From: Aeoliella straminimaris
GTDB taxonomy: Bacteria > Planctomycetota > Planctomycetia > Pirellulales > Lacipirellulaceae
Assembly: GCF_024054565.1 (NCBI RefSeq)
Contig: NZ_JAMXLR010000006.1
Location: 186,001 to 250,000 of the forward strand
Direction of reading: 5' to 3'
DNA: 64,000 bases
Part shown: positions 35,459 through 44,956 of the stretch, in pieces
How positions within the stretch are numbered: position 1 is the stretch's first letter
Layout: each line of letters opens with the position of its first letter
Notes under the pieces: generated by a model
Told to the model about the DNA's origin: nothing
Databases searched by the model: none
Seen by the model: only the letters and a program-made list of their open reading frames with translations
Program-made: the position numbers and the translations under genes

Positions 35459-35835
35459 TGATCGACACCGAAGGACGGGGTGAAACGACACGAACGGCGA
35501 AGCTGATTGCATTGGCCTCTGCCAAGGCAGAGGCCCCTGTGGGCTTGGTTCAGTCTGAGATGGTCCATGGATCTGGGCGTTGGCCTGCCAGCGCACCATG
35601 ACGGGAAGTTGATTGAGACGAACCATGCCACACAGGACGGTCGAATGAAGAATGCTAAGTGCCGGCCGAACCGGTCGGGCGACTCCTCGCATCGAGGAGC
35701 GGGATCCACGAAGAGATGTTTAGGGGTGCAATCGGCACGTCAAAAGAACGTTGCGAACGAACCCGAAAATGAACCGTATCAATCGACTGGCTTCGACACA
35801 CAATTCCCCCACCAAGGAGACATCCTGACTCGCTT
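35459..35835 (+). ncRNA. Candidate IS110-type guide (bridge) RNA region
   Basis: The non-coding stretch after the transposase contains strong stem-loops: GGCCTCTGCC/GGCAGAGGCC (35514-35535, AA loop) and CTCCTCG/CGAGGAG (35683-35699). IS110 relatives carry a guide RNA either before or after the transposase gene. Whether this stretch is that RNA cannot be settled by eye because the element ends are not defined. No protein gene fits here. Confidence 0.35.
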
Positions 35836-35836
35836 T

Positions 35837-35882
35837 CGCCGACCTCGTGTCGGCGAGCAGGGGGCTCATTGCCGCCCCCTGC
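35837..35882. terminator. Two consecutive strong stem-loops
   Basis: CGCCGAC/GTCGGCG (35837-35843 with 35849-35855) is followed immediately by GCAGGGGGC/GCCCCCTGC (35857-35865 with 35874-35882). No T-run follows on the + strand. They could end transcription or be part of the insertion sequence right end. Confidence 0.4.
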
Positions 35883-36090
35883 ACCCCGCTAGCCTTTCTC
35901 TGTGTTCCGCTTGAAGGAGAAAGCTTAGCACCGACGCCACGCTGCAACGAACCCCAACCATCGCCGCCAGGACTGCGAATAGAGAACCCACGCACCAACC
36001 CGTGACAAAATCAGGAAAAAGCCACTTGACGGGCAACCCTCTTTCAGAGATGGACCAACCGACCGGATTTGCGCTCGAGGCTAGCGTGCT

Positions 36091-36196
36091 GAGGTCTTGT
36101 CCGAGATTTGCCACCTCTGCGACTTGGAAATATTTCTTCCTGCGGTCGGGTGATGCACCCTCGCTCAGTTCGAGTGGCAGTGAACTGCAGGCGGTC
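36091..36196. repeat. 106-base dispersed repeat, copy 2
   Basis: Counterpart of the repeat at 20121-20226, aligned without gaps. The last base touches the stem-loop at 36197. Confidence 0.6.
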
Positions 36197-36251
36197 GTCT
36201 CACCCCGGCGCCGGTCGGATAAAGCCGGCCCCTACGGTGGAGGGGTGAGAC
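36197..36251. terminator. Stem-loop after the dispersed repeat
   Basis: GTCTCACCCC (36197-36206) pairs perfectly with GGGGTGAGAC (36242-36251), and the loop holds a further CCGG/CCGG pairing. It may belong to the repeat element or insulate the metal island from upstream transcription. Confidence 0.5.
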
Positions 36252-36385
36252 ACAAAGTGTGCTACCCCCCCCACAATAGGTGTTCTGAGTTGACTTTGCG
36301 GCCGGAAGGCGTTTCGGATAAACTGATCACTTCGAAATTGCCGATTGTAACTAACAGTCTCAAGAAAAGTCCTTTGGGAACTCCC

Positions 36386-36844
36386 ATGTTTCGTCGCGCC
36401 GACAACCTGAAGCAAGCAATCGCCTTCGCGGCGATCCTGCTGGCGTTGTCGTCGATCGCCCAGAATGCAGGACTCTACTGTGATCTCGGGGCCTGCGACG
36501 CTGAATCGGTTGCTAGCTCCGTCGAGGGCGGATCGTGCTGTCACCACCATGCTACCCATGGACAAGATCAGCCGGCACCACCGTGCAATGAGCCGTCAAG
36601 ACATGATTCATGTCCCTGCCCCGAAAGCTGTTGGTGCCATAAGGCACCGCAGCCATTCGAGCTGCCGAAGTCTTTCGATGAGCCTTTTGAATTAGCATTC
36701 CTTGGTGTCGTTGCGATCTGCAGCGACTTCACTATCGGCAGCGTGTCTGATCGGCGGACGTCTGAAGCGTGGGCCATGCCGCCCGACCTAGGTAACGAGT
36801 CAGCTGTCGAACGCTGCGCTAAGCTCTGCCGGTTCTTGATTTGA
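36386..36844 (+). CDS. Cys/His-rich secreted protein at the start of the metal island
   Basis: The 152-residue product has a signal-like N-terminus (AIAFAAILLALSSIAQNAG). A region at about 50-90 is packed with metal-ligand residues: CCHHHATHGQ, then CNEPSRHDSCPCPESCWCH. The rest is low in such residues. It is probably an exported metal-binding protein. It precedes a tandem-HMA protein and an efflux system in the same direction. No enzyme motif is visible. The binding role is inferred from composition. Confidence 0.6.
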   Translation: MFRRADNLKQAIAFAAILLALSSIAQNAGLYCDLGACDAESVASSVEGGSCCHHHATHGQDQPAPPCNEPSRHDSCPCPESCWCHKAPQPFELPKSFDEPFELAFLGVVAICSDFTIGSVSDRRTSEAWAMPPDLGNESAVERCAKLCRFLI

Positions 36845-37017
36845 GTTCTCTGTCGCGTAAGGCCTTCTGCCTGCGCATTTCGCGTCTGAGCGGTCGTCGT
36901 TAGCCGACCCAAAATACTCAGGCCATCTGTAGTATCCCAACTCTGGCAGCATGCGTGCACGTTTGCGCGCTCGTATGTGACTGTCACGACCTTCCCAAAC
37001 CATTGCAAGGAGGAACT
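36845..37017. promoter_or_regulatory. Spacer before the tandem-HMA gene
   Basis: A likely promoter-containing spacer with AAGGAGG just before the ATG at 37018. I see no clear metal-regulator operator palindrome. Confidence 0.35.
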
Positions 37018-37713
37018 ATGCGCGAATTAGGAACAAATCTGGTCGCTTTATCGGCAATACTCGCGTTGCTATCGTCGACCTCATACTCACAGTCGCCCGC
37101 ACCCCGATCGGGCGAAAGTGAAGTGCAGATCACTGCGGAAAAGATGTGCTGCAAGGGCTGCGCTCAGAAAGTGTCCGGCCAACTCTACACCTTGAAGGGA
37201 GTCAAATCGGTAAGTGTCGACCTCTCGACGCATACGGTAAATGTGATGCTCCCAAATCCTAGCGCTTCGACGCTGGGGAGAATCTGGCACGCCGTTGAGC
37301 AAGGAAACGGAGGCCCCACGTCGTTGAGTACGTCGACCGCAGCCTATCAGCTCGTTCGTCCACAGGATGAGCAGGAGCTGGGTGCCGCTCAGCAGATGGG
37401 ATCGTCGATGCACATCGTCATTGACAACTTGCACTGCAAAGGATGCGCCCAGAAGGTCGCCGCCCAGCTCTATGCCATTAAGGGCGTCACGAGGGTGAAC
37501 GTGGATATGCAACGTGAAACCTTAATTGTGGAAACGAATCAAAAGACTCCGGTCTCACCCTGGCTCGTGATCGATGCGGTATCTGCAGCTAAGGAGCGTG
37601 CGGTGGCGGTTCGTGGAAACTACGGAACTTTGGCGATTACGTGGTCCACCGAGGCCGCGCCGAAGTCGAATCACCAAGCCCAACAAACTTTAAGTGGAGG
37701 AATCCAAAGATGA
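37018..37713 (+). CDS. Secreted tandem HMA (heavy-metal-associated) protein
   Basis: The 231-residue protein has a signal peptide (residues 1-25) and two HMA domains. The first has MCCKGCAQKV (Cys44, Cys45, Cys48) and the second LHCKGCAQKV (Cys140, Cys143). Both continue with the strand pattern LY-x-x-KGV-x-x-V-x-VD, so the domain is duplicated. HMA domains bind Cu(I), Zn, Cd or Hg and pass them to transporters. AAGGAGG precedes the ATG. Its stop overlaps the next gene as ATGA. The metal cannot be told from sequence. Confidence 0.85.
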   Translation: MRELGTNLVALSAILALLSSTSYSQSPAPRSGESEVQITAEKMCCKGCAQKVSGQLYTLKGVKSVSVDLSTHTVNVMLPNPSASTLGRIWHAVEQGNGGPTSLSTSTAAYQLVRPQDEQELGAAQQMGSSMHIVIDNLHCKGCAQKVAAQLYAIKGVTRVNVDMQRETLIVETNQKTPVSPWLVIDAVSAAKERAVAVRGNYGTLAITWSTEAAPKSNHQAQQTLSGGIQR

Positions 37714-38243
37714 ATCGGTACTACCTATCACTCTTGGCACTCGTGCCGGCGCTAGCCGGTCTTTCTGGTTGCGGTAGCGCACCGGCTACGGAGTCACACG
37801 CAAGTACAGCTGCTACTAATGTAGATGCAGCTCAGTTCCTGCTGAAGGAAGAACCCGATGGGGCCGTCGGCGTGATCGCCGGTCGTGAGTCGGCAGTGGA
37901 CGGCGCGCCTTTGGTGCTGGTGGGCCGTATTGGTGGAGCGGCGAACCCGTGGATCGATGGCCGAGCGGCCTTCACGCTGCTCGATGCGTCAATGTCGGTG
38001 GTCGCCAATGGGCAGGACTCTGGCGAGACAGAACTCTGTCTTGACGACTGCTGCGCCTTGGATCGGCAAAACTGCACGACGCTCGTAAAAGTCGTTGACG
38101 GACAGGGCAAGCTCGTGCCGGTCGATTCACGCGAACTACTCGGCTTGAAGGAGTCCGACATGGTTGTCGTAAAGGGGACCGCTCAGAAGGACAAGACGGG
38201 CAATTTTGTCATGCTTGCTAGTGGCATTTTCGTCCGCAAGTAA
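37710..38243 (+). CDS. Lipoprotein of the metal island
   Basis: The 177-residue product has a signal peptide ending in the lipobox LSGC, giving a mature start CGSAPATE. The mature domain is beta-rich with PLVLVGRIGG, a short LCLDDCCALDRQNC cluster with four cysteines around residues 115-128, and a final VVVKGTAQKDKTGNFVML strand. Its start overlaps the HMA protein stop. It may accept metal from the HMA protein or fold as an OB-like module; this is inference. Confidence 0.65.
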   Translation: MNRYYLSLLALVPALAGLSGCGSAPATESHASTAATNVDAAQFLLKEEPDGAVGVIAGRESAVDGAPLVLVGRIGGAANPWIDGRAAFTLLDASMSVVANGQDSGETELCLDDCCALDRQNCTTLVKVVDGQGKLVPVDSRELLGLKESDMVVVKGTAQKDKTGNFVMLASGIFVRK

Positions 38244-38298
38244 CGCCTTCCGCCTGAACTAACTAGTGTCGGGAAACCCCGACTGTGGAGTCTTTACC

Positions 38299-39468
38299 AT
38301 GCTGGGTCAGAAACTGCTGCCTTGGGATTACGGTGTGCGGAACTTATTCCGTCGCCCGTCGCGTAGCGCGCTCACACTTGGCGGCCTGACGATCGTCGTG
38401 CTGTTGGTGCTGGTCGTCGTAGGATTTATCCGCGGACTCGAAAAATCCTTGGCCGCCACGGGTAATCCCAACGTAGTGTTGGTCTACGCCCTTTCGTCGG
38501 GCGCCGACATCGAAAATTCGTCGATCCCAGGCCGGACGCCTGCACTATTGTCCGCGAGCGTCGATGGTGTGCGTCGCGGGCACGGCGTCGAGTATGTCTC
38601 TCCGGAGCTCTACTTGGGGACACGGATCACCACCGCCGGCATGACTGAACCCGGCATGGGACTGGTGCGAGGCGTCACCACAACCGCGCCCCTTGTTCGC
38701 GGGCAAGTGCAAATCGTCGAAGGCACGTGGCCACAGCGTGGTGAAGTGATGGTGGGTCGGCTCGCCCATTCCAAACTCAGTGCGAGCAAGGAAGACTTGG
38801 CGGTAGGCCAGCAGGTGACGTTCGATGGCCAGACCTGGACCATCAGTGGTCTGTTCAACGCCGCTGGGTCAGCATTTGAGTCAGAGATTTGGGCGCCGTT
38901 GGAAGAACTGCAGACGGTCCTCAAGCGGCAGGATCTGAGCATGGTCGCCGTCAGCATGGACTCACTCGACGGCGCTGCCGATGTCGAGTTGTTCTGCCGC
39001 GAGCGAATTGACCTGGAACTCAAGGCAGTCGCGGAAAGCTCCTACTACGCCGCGATGCAAAAACACTATAAGCCAGTCCGCATGTTGGGCTGGGTGGTGG
39101 TGGCTTTGGTGGCGGGATCGGGAATCTTCGCTGGTCTCAATACCATGTATGGCGCCGTCGTCGGCCGCGTGCGCGAGCTGGCGACACTCCAGGCGATCGG
39201 TTTTCGTCGCCGCGCCATTCTGCTGACGCTCGTACAAGAAGCCACGCTGCTGGCGTGTGCCGGCGCAATCGTGGCGTGCGTGGTAGGGCTGCTGCTCGTC
39301 GATGGAACAGCGGTCCGTTTCACGATGGGGGCGTTCATGCTATCGGTCGACAGCGTCGGTATCGCTGTAGCCTGCGAAGTTGCGGCGCTGCTGGGCGTGG
39401 TCGGCGCATTGCCACCAGCGATCAAGGCGATGCGACTTCCGGTCGTCGAAGCCATCAAATCCATTTAG
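38299..39468 (+). CDS. ABC-exporter permease of MacB/FtsX type, first copy
   Basis: The 389-residue protein has the layout of MacB-like permeases. One membrane helix lies near the N-terminus ([20 protein letters not shown]), a large periplasmic domain spans about 45-260, and three helices sit at the C-terminus ([43 protein letters not shown], and a third). An ATG at 38299 with GGAG upstream is chosen over a GTG at 38266. It is followed by adaptor, ATPase and second permease genes, forming a MacAB/DevBCA-like exporter. The substrate is unknown. Confidence 0.85.
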   Translation: MLGQKLLPWDYGVRNLFRRPSRSALTLGGLTIVVLLVLVVVGFIRGLEKSLAATGNPNVVLVYALSSGADIENSSIPGRTPALLSASVDGVRRGHGVEYVSPELYLGTRITTAGMTEPGMGLVRGVTTTAPLVRGQVQIVEGTWPQRGEVMVGRLAHSKLSASKEDLAVGQQVTFDGQTWTISGLFNAAGSAFESEIWAPLEELQTVLKRQDLSMVAVSMDSLDGAADVELFCRERIDLELKAVAESSYYAAMQKHYKPVRMLGWVVVALVAGSGIFAGLNTMYGAVVGRVRELATLQAIGFRRRAILLTLVQEATLLACAGAIVACVVGLLLVDGTAVRFTMGAFMLSVDSVGIAVACEVAALLGVVGALPPAIKAMRLPVVEAIKSI

Positions 39469-39525
39469 CTGGCGATCGAAACGCGATCCTAATTCGTTGC
39501 AAAGGCGAAAGACCTCGGAACACTC

Positions 39526-41151
39526 ATGTCAGATTCATCTTCACAACTCGATCTCAGCCAACTCGCTGTTGACCGCAGCGGGCCGACAAAGAAAACAGCC
39601 ATCCAAGTCAGACGGTCGTGGTTCACGAAGTACGTGTTGCCGCTAGGCATTCTGGTTGGGTTTTTGAGTCTTTTCGGCTGGGCGGCCAGAGATAGTTTCC
39701 TGCCGGCTCAGTCGATCACGATCACTCCAGTCGTGGTGAGTCGGGCCGAAGTGAAGCAGGAGGGGACGCCGCTGTTCCAAGCCGCCGGTTGGATCGAGCC
39801 CCGGCCAACCCCCGTGATGGCCTCCGCGCTTGCTGCCGGTGTGATTGAAGAATTGCTCGTCATTGAGGGCCAGCACGTGAAGCAAGGCGAGCCGGTTGCT
39901 AGGCTGATTGATGCCGACGCACGATTAGCCCTCGCCGAGGCGCGAGCCGCTCATGCCTTACAGGTGGCCGAAGTAAATCGTGCAGAAGCTACGCTTGTTG
40001 CGGCGAAGACCAACTTTGACCAGCCGACCGAGCTGCAAGCGACTCTTGCTGAGGCTGGAGCAAGACTCAACGAAACCGAAGTCGCCATTAGCAACCTGCC
40101 TTACGCGATCGAAACCGCCCGCGCGCGGCTCCAGTTAGCGACGGAGAATGTGCGTCGGAAAGAGTTAGCTGGCCAAGCTATCTCTGGGCGTGCGTTACGC
40201 GAAGCACGCGCCGACCTGGCGGCGGCGAAGAACACCCTTGCCGAGCTTGTTGCCCGCGAGCCAAAGCTCGAAGCCCAAGCCAAATCACTTCGAGAAAAGC
40301 GAGATGCTCTAGACGCACAACTTCGGCTGCTGACCAACGAAACGCGGGCCGTCGCCGAAGCGAAGGCCAATCTCGCCGCGGCACAGGCCAAGCTCGATCA
40401 GACCCGGCTTCGGGTGGAAGCGATGGAGCTTCAACTGGAGCGAATGATTGTTCGATCCCCCATTGAGGGTTGTGTGTTGAGCCTCGACGCCCGTCCGGGA
40501 CAATGGCTCTCTGGAGTGGGCTCCAGTTCCTCTCAAGGTTCAACTGCTGTCGTCGGACTCTATGATCCTGAGAGCCTCCAGATTCGCGTCGATGTTCGCC
40601 TGGAGGATGTACCCCAGGTGCAAATTGGTCAGCCGGCGCAGATTGAGACAGCAGCACTTGCCGCACCAATTGAAGGCGAAGTGATTTCGGTCACGACCTT
40701 CGCGGACATTCAGAAGAATACATTGCAAGTGAAGGTGGCAATCAGCGCTCCCCCGGCAGTCATCAAGCCCGAAATGCTAGGCAAGGTGACATTTCTGGCG
40801 CCCCGGTCCCCCGTCGTAAAAGAAGAGCCGGGCGACTCACCGCTCAAACTCTTTGTGCCGCAAACATTGGTTTCGAGAGGCGAAGGGAGTGCATCCGTGT
40901 GGGTCGTCGATCTCACCGCAGGGATTGCCAAACAGAAAGCGGTGGAAGTGGGGCGTGGCGCTACCGAGAGCGGACTCGTCGAGATCACCAACGGACTCCA
41001 ACCGACCGACAAGCTGATCGTCTCGGGCCGCGAGTCGGTCGTGGAAGGGACACGTGTTCGTGTTTCAGGCGAAGACCGCACTCTGATGGGGGGCGGCTGG
41101 AATAGGGGCACCACCAGTCCCGAAACCCGCACCGCTCAAGCCAATCCATAG
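39526..41151 (+). CDS. HlyD-type periplasmic adaptor of the ABC exporter
   Basis: The 541-residue protein has one N-terminal membrane helix (YVLPLGILVGFLSLFGWAA). A lipoyl/barrel-sandwich half follows (SALAAGVIEELLVIEGQHVKQ), then a long coiled coil (about 130-320) rich in Ala, Glu and Arg, the second half of the sandwich (MIVRSPIEGCVLSL) and beta-barrel domains. It should connect the permeases with the outer-membrane factor. It is longer than typical adaptors, mainly in the coiled coil. Confidence 0.85.
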   Translation: MSDSSSQLDLSQLAVDRSGPTKKTAIQVRRSWFTKYVLPLGILVGFLSLFGWAARDSFLPAQSITITPVVVSRAEVKQEGTPLFQAAGWIEPRPTPVMASALAAGVIEELLVIEGQHVKQGEPVARLIDADARLALAEARAAHALQVAEVNRAEATLVAAKTNFDQPTELQATLAEAGARLNETEVAISNLPYAIETARARLQLATENVRRKELAGQAISGRALREARADLAAAKNTLAELVAREPKLEAQAKSLREKRDALDAQLRLLTNETRAVAEAKANLAAAQAKLDQTRLRVEAMELQLERMIVRSPIEGCVLSLDARPGQWLSGVGSSSSQGSTAVVGLYDPESLQIRVDVRLEDVPQVQIGQPAQIETAALAAPIEGEVISVTTFADIQKNTLQVKVAISAPPAVIKPEMLGKVTFLAPRSPVVKEEPGDSPLKLFVPQTLVSRGEGSASVWVVDLTAGIAKQKAVEVGRGATESGLVEITNGLQPTDKLIVSGRESVVEGTRVRVSGEDRTLMGGGWNRGTTSPETRTAQANP

Positions 41152-41202
41152 CACAAGACCACCCTCTCCCTCTTACGCACCCACTCCGAAAGTAGGCCAT
41201 TT

Positions 41203-41913
41203 ATGCCCCTTGTAGAAGTCATCAATGTCTCCAAAGAGTACGCCAACGGTGAGGAGACGATCCGCCCATTGGACGAGGTGAGCCTTAACGTGAACGAGGG
41301 CGACTACGTTTCGCTGATGGGCGCGAGCGGTTCGGGCAAGAGTACGCTTCTGAACCTCATCGCGGGGATCGACCAGGCGACCTCAGGTGAGATTGTCGTC
41401 GCCGATACCGACATCACAAAACTCGCGCGAGGCAAGCTGGCCGATTGGCGAGCAGCCCACATCGGCTATGTGTTTCAAACGCACAATCTGATTCCCGTCT
41501 TGACGGCTTACGAGAACGTCGAGATGCCGCTGCTGCTATTGCCCATGTCGGCTTCTGAACGACGCAAGCGCGTTGAGATCGCGATGGAAGCGGTGGACCT
41601 CACTTCAAGGGCATCTCACTACCCCCGACAAATGTCGGGTGGTCAAGAGCAACGGGTCGGTATTGCACGGGCCATCGTCTCCAATCCGACGGTTGTTGTT
41701 GCCGACGAACCGACCGGTAGCCTTGATGACAAGACGACGGAACAGATTCTCTCGCTGCTGAGCCGCATCAACGAAGAACTCGGCATGACCTTGCTGATGG
41801 TCACCCACGATTCGGAAGCAGGACAGCGTGCCAAACGCCAGATTCGTCTCGAACGGGGCCGTTTGATGGAGAATGGCAAAGAGACGACCTCCGCTCACCT
41901 AAGGACGGCCTAA
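41203..41913 (+). CDS. ABC-exporter ATPase (MacB/LolD type)
   Basis: The 236-residue protein shows all ATPase motifs: Walker [11 protein letters not shown]-loop VFQTHNLIP, signature MSGGQEQRV, Walker [13 protein letters not shown] and switch His in TLLMVTHD. It is followed two bases later by a permease gene, so the products form one complex. The signature begins M instead of L, a common variant. Confidence 0.93.
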   Translation: MPLVEVINVSKEYANGEETIRPLDEVSLNVNEGDYVSLMGASGSGKSTLLNLIAGIDQATSGEIVVADTDITKLARGKLADWRAAHIGYVFQTHNLIPVLTAYENVEMPLLLLPMSASERRKRVEIAMEAVDLTSRASHYPRQMSGGQEQRVGIARAIVSNPTVVVADEPTGSLDDKTTEQILSLLSRINEELGMTLLMVTHDSEAGQRAKRQIRLERGRLMENGKETTSAHLRTA

Positions 41914-41915
41914 CT

Positions 41916-43058
41916 ATGTTCAAATTCATTCCCTACGTGCTGAAGAGCCTCTGGCGGCACCGCGCTCGTACACTGCTCACCGTGAGCGGCACTGCCGTGG
42001 CCCTATTGGTGTTTTGCTTTATCGGAGCTGTGCAGCAAGGGCTACTTGCGCTGACCTCAGGCGGCGACGCCGGAAGGACGCTGATCGTCTTTCAAGAGAA
42101 TCGCTTCTGCCCGCAGAGCAGTCGGCTGCCGCAAGACTACGCGGGCGACATCAAGAAAATGCCCGGCGTGGTGGATGTTGTGCCTATTAAGGTCTTCACG
42201 AACAACTGCCGGGCGAGTCTCGACTCCATCGTGTTCCAAGGGATGGAGCCGGAGAAGATCAAGGCATGGCGAGATTTCGACCTGCAATCGGGTGACTGGT
42301 CGTCGTTTTCCGGTCAGGACGACGCCGCTTTGGTCGGCGCCGACGTCGCCGCGCGACGTAACCTAAGCGTGGGAGACAAGTTCACCATTGGCGATGTGAC
42401 CGTGGTCGTGCGAGGCGTCTTTCAATCACCTACTGCCGCTGACAACAACCTGATTTTTACCCAGCTTGAGTTCTTGCAGCGTGCTCGCGGCGCGAGCGAT
42501 GTGGGAACCGTCACGCAGCTAGAGGTTCACCTCAACGATACGGCCGATCCCGAGGCGCTGGCCAAGCAAATTGATCAAACTTTCCACGCCGGTCCGGTCG
42601 GCACGACGACCCGCACCAAAGGGATGTTCCAGGCCGACACGCTAGCCGACCTCGCAGAACTGATCGGCTTTGTGCATTGGCTAGGCTATGCTTGCGTCGG
42701 GCTGGTGCTGTCGCTGGTCGCGACGACCACCGTGATGGCCGTACAGGACCGAATCAAGGAGCATGCTGTGCTTCAAACCTTAGGGCTTCGCCCGTTGCGA
42801 GTCTTCGGATTAGTGCTGACTGAGAGTCTCTTGCTCAGCACATTAGGTGGTATTTGTGGCGTCTTGGGGAGCGTGTTGCTCTTATCGATGAGCGGGATGT
42901 CGATCGCCGCCGAGGGAGTAACCATTGCCTTTGAACCTTCGCTAAATCTTGCGATTCAGGGAGTCTTGGTGGCCGTTCTTGTCGGCGTCCTGGCGGGTAT
43001 CGCGCCCGGATGGCAAGCATCGCGCACAGAGATCGTGACAGCGTTAAGGCATGCCTGA
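41916..43058 (+). CDS. ABC-exporter permease of MacB/FtsX type, second copy
   Basis: The 380-residue protein has an N-terminal helix ([20 protein letters not shown]), a periplasmic domain and three C-terminal helices ([41 protein letters not shown], and [20 protein letters not shown]). The two permease genes of the operon differ strongly in sequence, so the exporter may be a heterodimer. The gene begins two bases after the ATPase stop. Confidence 0.85.
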   Translation: MFKFIPYVLKSLWRHRARTLLTVSGTAVALLVFCFIGAVQQGLLALTSGGDAGRTLIVFQENRFCPQSSRLPQDYAGDIKKMPGVVDVVPIKVFTNNCRASLDSIVFQGMEPEKIKAWRDFDLQSGDWSSFSGQDDAALVGADVAARRNLSVGDKFTIGDVTVVVRGVFQSPTAADNNLIFTQLEFLQRARGASDVGTVTQLEVHLNDTADPEALAKQIDQTFHAGPVGTTTRTKGMFQADTLADLAELIGFVHWLGYACVGLVLSLVATTTVMAVQDRIKEHAVLQTLGLRPLRVFGLVLTESLLLSTLGGICGVLGSVLLLSMSGMSIAAEGVTIAFEPSLNLAIQGVLVAVLVGVLAGIAPGWQASRTEIVTALRHA

Positions 43059-43120
43059 TCCATGCATGGAGACAAGAGGATAATCGGTGAAAGCCGATAG
43101 GAATGGCAAGGAGGCCAACC

Positions 43121-44536
43121 ATGGTAATTGATAGACTGCTGCTGTCGCTGCCGCTATTGCTGGCAGTCGGCTGCGCATCCGGACCGACGGTTTCTAAAGA
43201 CGCACTCGGCCCACCTGCTGTAGTGGACGAAGTGCTCTCGGCCAAAGAGTCCTCGATTCATCTCGTCGACTACGAACCGGCTGATTCGTCGCTAGAACAG
43301 CCTCGACTCACGCAGGACAGCGATGCTGACAAAGGGAATCGTGAGCAGATCTTTCCCACTGCACCGCTAACTCTTGAGGCGATTGAGGGTATGGCCCTGT
43401 CCAGTAACCCTTCGATTGGGCAAGCTGAGGCACGGGTTCGAGCCCTCAGAGGCAAATGGGTACAAGTGGGACTGCCACCTAATCCGACCGTCGGTTATGT
43501 GGCTGGAGAAATTGGCGACCAGGGACATGCCGGTCAGCAGGGTGGGTATGCGGGGCAGCAATTCATTACGGCGCACAAACTTGAGCGTAACCGGGCGGTT
43601 GTTGCCGCGGAAATTGACAAGGCCCAGGCTGAACTGACAGCAACCCGGCAGCAAGTACAAACGGACGTTAGGCTCAAATACTATGCAGCACTTGTTGCAC
43701 AACGCCGACTCGATGTCACTGACGAACTGGTAGAAGTTAGTTCAGAAGCGGTGCGGGCGTCGAAGTCACTCGTCGAAGCACAAGAAGTTCCGGTCGCTGG
43801 ATTACTTCAAACGGAAATCCAAGAGCAGAACGCCATCGTTCTTAGACGTACATCCGAAAACGCGCTCGAACGGGCCTGGCGACAACTCGTAGCGGTGGCT
43901 GGCACGCCGGGGTTACCGCGTCAACCGCTGGAAGGGGATGTCACTACTCTTCCGGCTGAACTTGATTGGCAGTCAGAACTGATGCGACTTCAGTCTTCAA
44001 GCCCCGAAGTGGCAACCGCCATCGCGAACGTCGAGCGTGCACAACGTGAGCTAAATCGGGCAAGGGTTGAGCCTGTCCCGAATGTCAGCACGCAAGTGAG
44101 TGTCCAGCAAGATACAGCATCCGACACCACAATCGCGGGTGTTCAAGTTGGTATACCTCTACCGATTTGGAACCGTAACCAAGGTGGCATTCGGCAAGCC
44201 CAAGCTGAAGTGACCGAAGCCAACCGAAATCTGAACCGCATTGAACTGAGCCTTGAACAACGCTTGGCGGAGGTTGTGCAGCAATACGCAGATGCACGTG
44301 TCACTGCAAGCACCTATTCTACGGATATCTTATCCCGCTCCGAGCGTACGTTAGACCTCGTACAGCAAGGTTATGAGCAAGGCGAAGTTGGCTATCTCGA
44401 TTTGCTTACTGCCCAACGAACCTACTTTCAAACGAATCTTGCTTACCTCGACGCTCTGAACTCGCTTTGGGAGAGCTATTTGAAGATTGATGGTTTGCTG
44501 CTTTCAGGAAGTTTGGATTCATTGGGCCAACAGTAG
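43121..44536 (+). CDS. TolC/CzcC-like outer-membrane factor, lipidated
   Basis: The 471-residue protein has a short signal with lipobox LAVGC, AAGGAGG before the ATG, and the duplicated helical layout of outer-membrane efflux proteins: ALSSNPSIGQAEARVRALRG and SSPEVATAIANVERAQRE are equivalent segments of the two halves. It should form the outer-membrane channel for the preceding ABC exporter and possibly for the RND pump downstream, which lacks its own factor. A longer frame from 43103 has no site. Confidence 0.88.
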   Translation: MVIDRLLLSLPLLLAVGCASGPTVSKDALGPPAVVDEVLSAKESSIHLVDYEPADSSLEQPRLTQDSDADKGNREQIFPTAPLTLEAIEGMALSSNPSIGQAEARVRALRGKWVQVGLPPNPTVGYVAGEIGDQGHAGQQGGYAGQQFITAHKLERNRAVVAAEIDKAQAELTATRQQVQTDVRLKYYAALVAQRRLDVTDELVEVSSEAVRASKSLVEAQEVPVAGLLQTEIQEQNAIVLRRTSENALERAWRQLVAVAGTPGLPRQPLEGDVTTLPAELDWQSELMRLQSSSPEVATAIANVERAQRELNRARVEPVPNVSTQVSVQQDTASDTTIAGVQVGIPLPIWNRNQGGIRQAQAEVTEANRNLNRIELSLEQRLAEVVQQYADARVTASTYSTDILSRSERTLDLVQQGYEQGEVGYLDLLTAQRTYFQTNLAYLDALNSLWESYLKIDGLLLSGSLDSLGQQ

Positions 44537-44591
44537 ACCTATCAAACCGGAGTATTCGGACGGAGGGAGGAGCGAAATACAAAAGAGACCG

Positions 44592-44621
44592 GACCGGCCA
44601 CGGGACATCCCGTGACCGGCC
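44592..44621 (-). terminator. Rho-independent terminator for the 44654 gene, possibly bidirectional
   Basis: A stem of twelve pairs with one mismatch (44594-44605 with 44608-44619) is followed on the minus strand by a T-rich run. The + strand side has no T-run, so the direction is that of the small His-rich gene. Confidence 0.7.
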
Positions 44622-44653
44622 CGATCATAACTAGTGTTGGGCTAGGCTTCGGA

Positions 44654-44956
44654 CTACCAAGGGTGGTGATCGAAGTGGCCGCTGCGATGAACGTCGTAGT
44701 GACCGGGCTGGTAGTCTAGATGATTACGGTGCGGTACGTATCCACCTGGGTGGTAGTCAAGATGCGTGGTGTTGTGCCAGTGGTTATGGCCGTATCCACC
44801 ACCCCAATAGTTGTTGGAATAGGTGGCAGGATAACCAACATCTACGTGGACTCCACCTCTCTGGAAGTGGAAACCACGGGCTTCAGCGGTGTCGGCGCTG
44901 GCGAATGCGAAGCCGAGGGCGAGCAGGGCTACGGCGGGGAGGATTAGGTTCTTCAT
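44654..44956 (-). CDS. Small His-rich secreted protein
   Basis: The 100-residue product has a clear signal peptide (LILPAVALLALGFAFASA-DTAEA). Its mature part is rich in His, Tyr and Gly, with repeated HLDYHPGG and HLDYQPGH units and an end FDHHPW. GGAG precedes the ATG. It would bind metal in the periplasm by composition, but no family is known to me. It is convergent with the outer-membrane-factor gene and has its own terminator. Confidence 0.7.
   Translation of the reverse strand: MKNLILPAVALLALGFAFASADTAEARGFHFQRGGVHVDVGYPATYSNNYWGGGYGHNHWHNTTHLDYHPGGYVPHRNHLDYQPGHYDVHRSGHFDHHPW

Larger units (their letters stand above)
35883..36385. other. Gene-free stretch before the metal island
   Basis: It contains the second copy of the 106-base repeat and a large stem-loop, both listed separately. 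A long open frame reads through from 36002, but its first 128 codons overlap these repeats and lack a ribosome binding site, so I treat the gene start as 36386. Confidence 0.5.

Noticed and set aside
36002..36385. N-terminal extension of the Cys/His-rich protein
   Set aside because: The extra 128 codons run through the dispersed repeat and stem-loop, and the signal peptide starts at the ATG at 36386.
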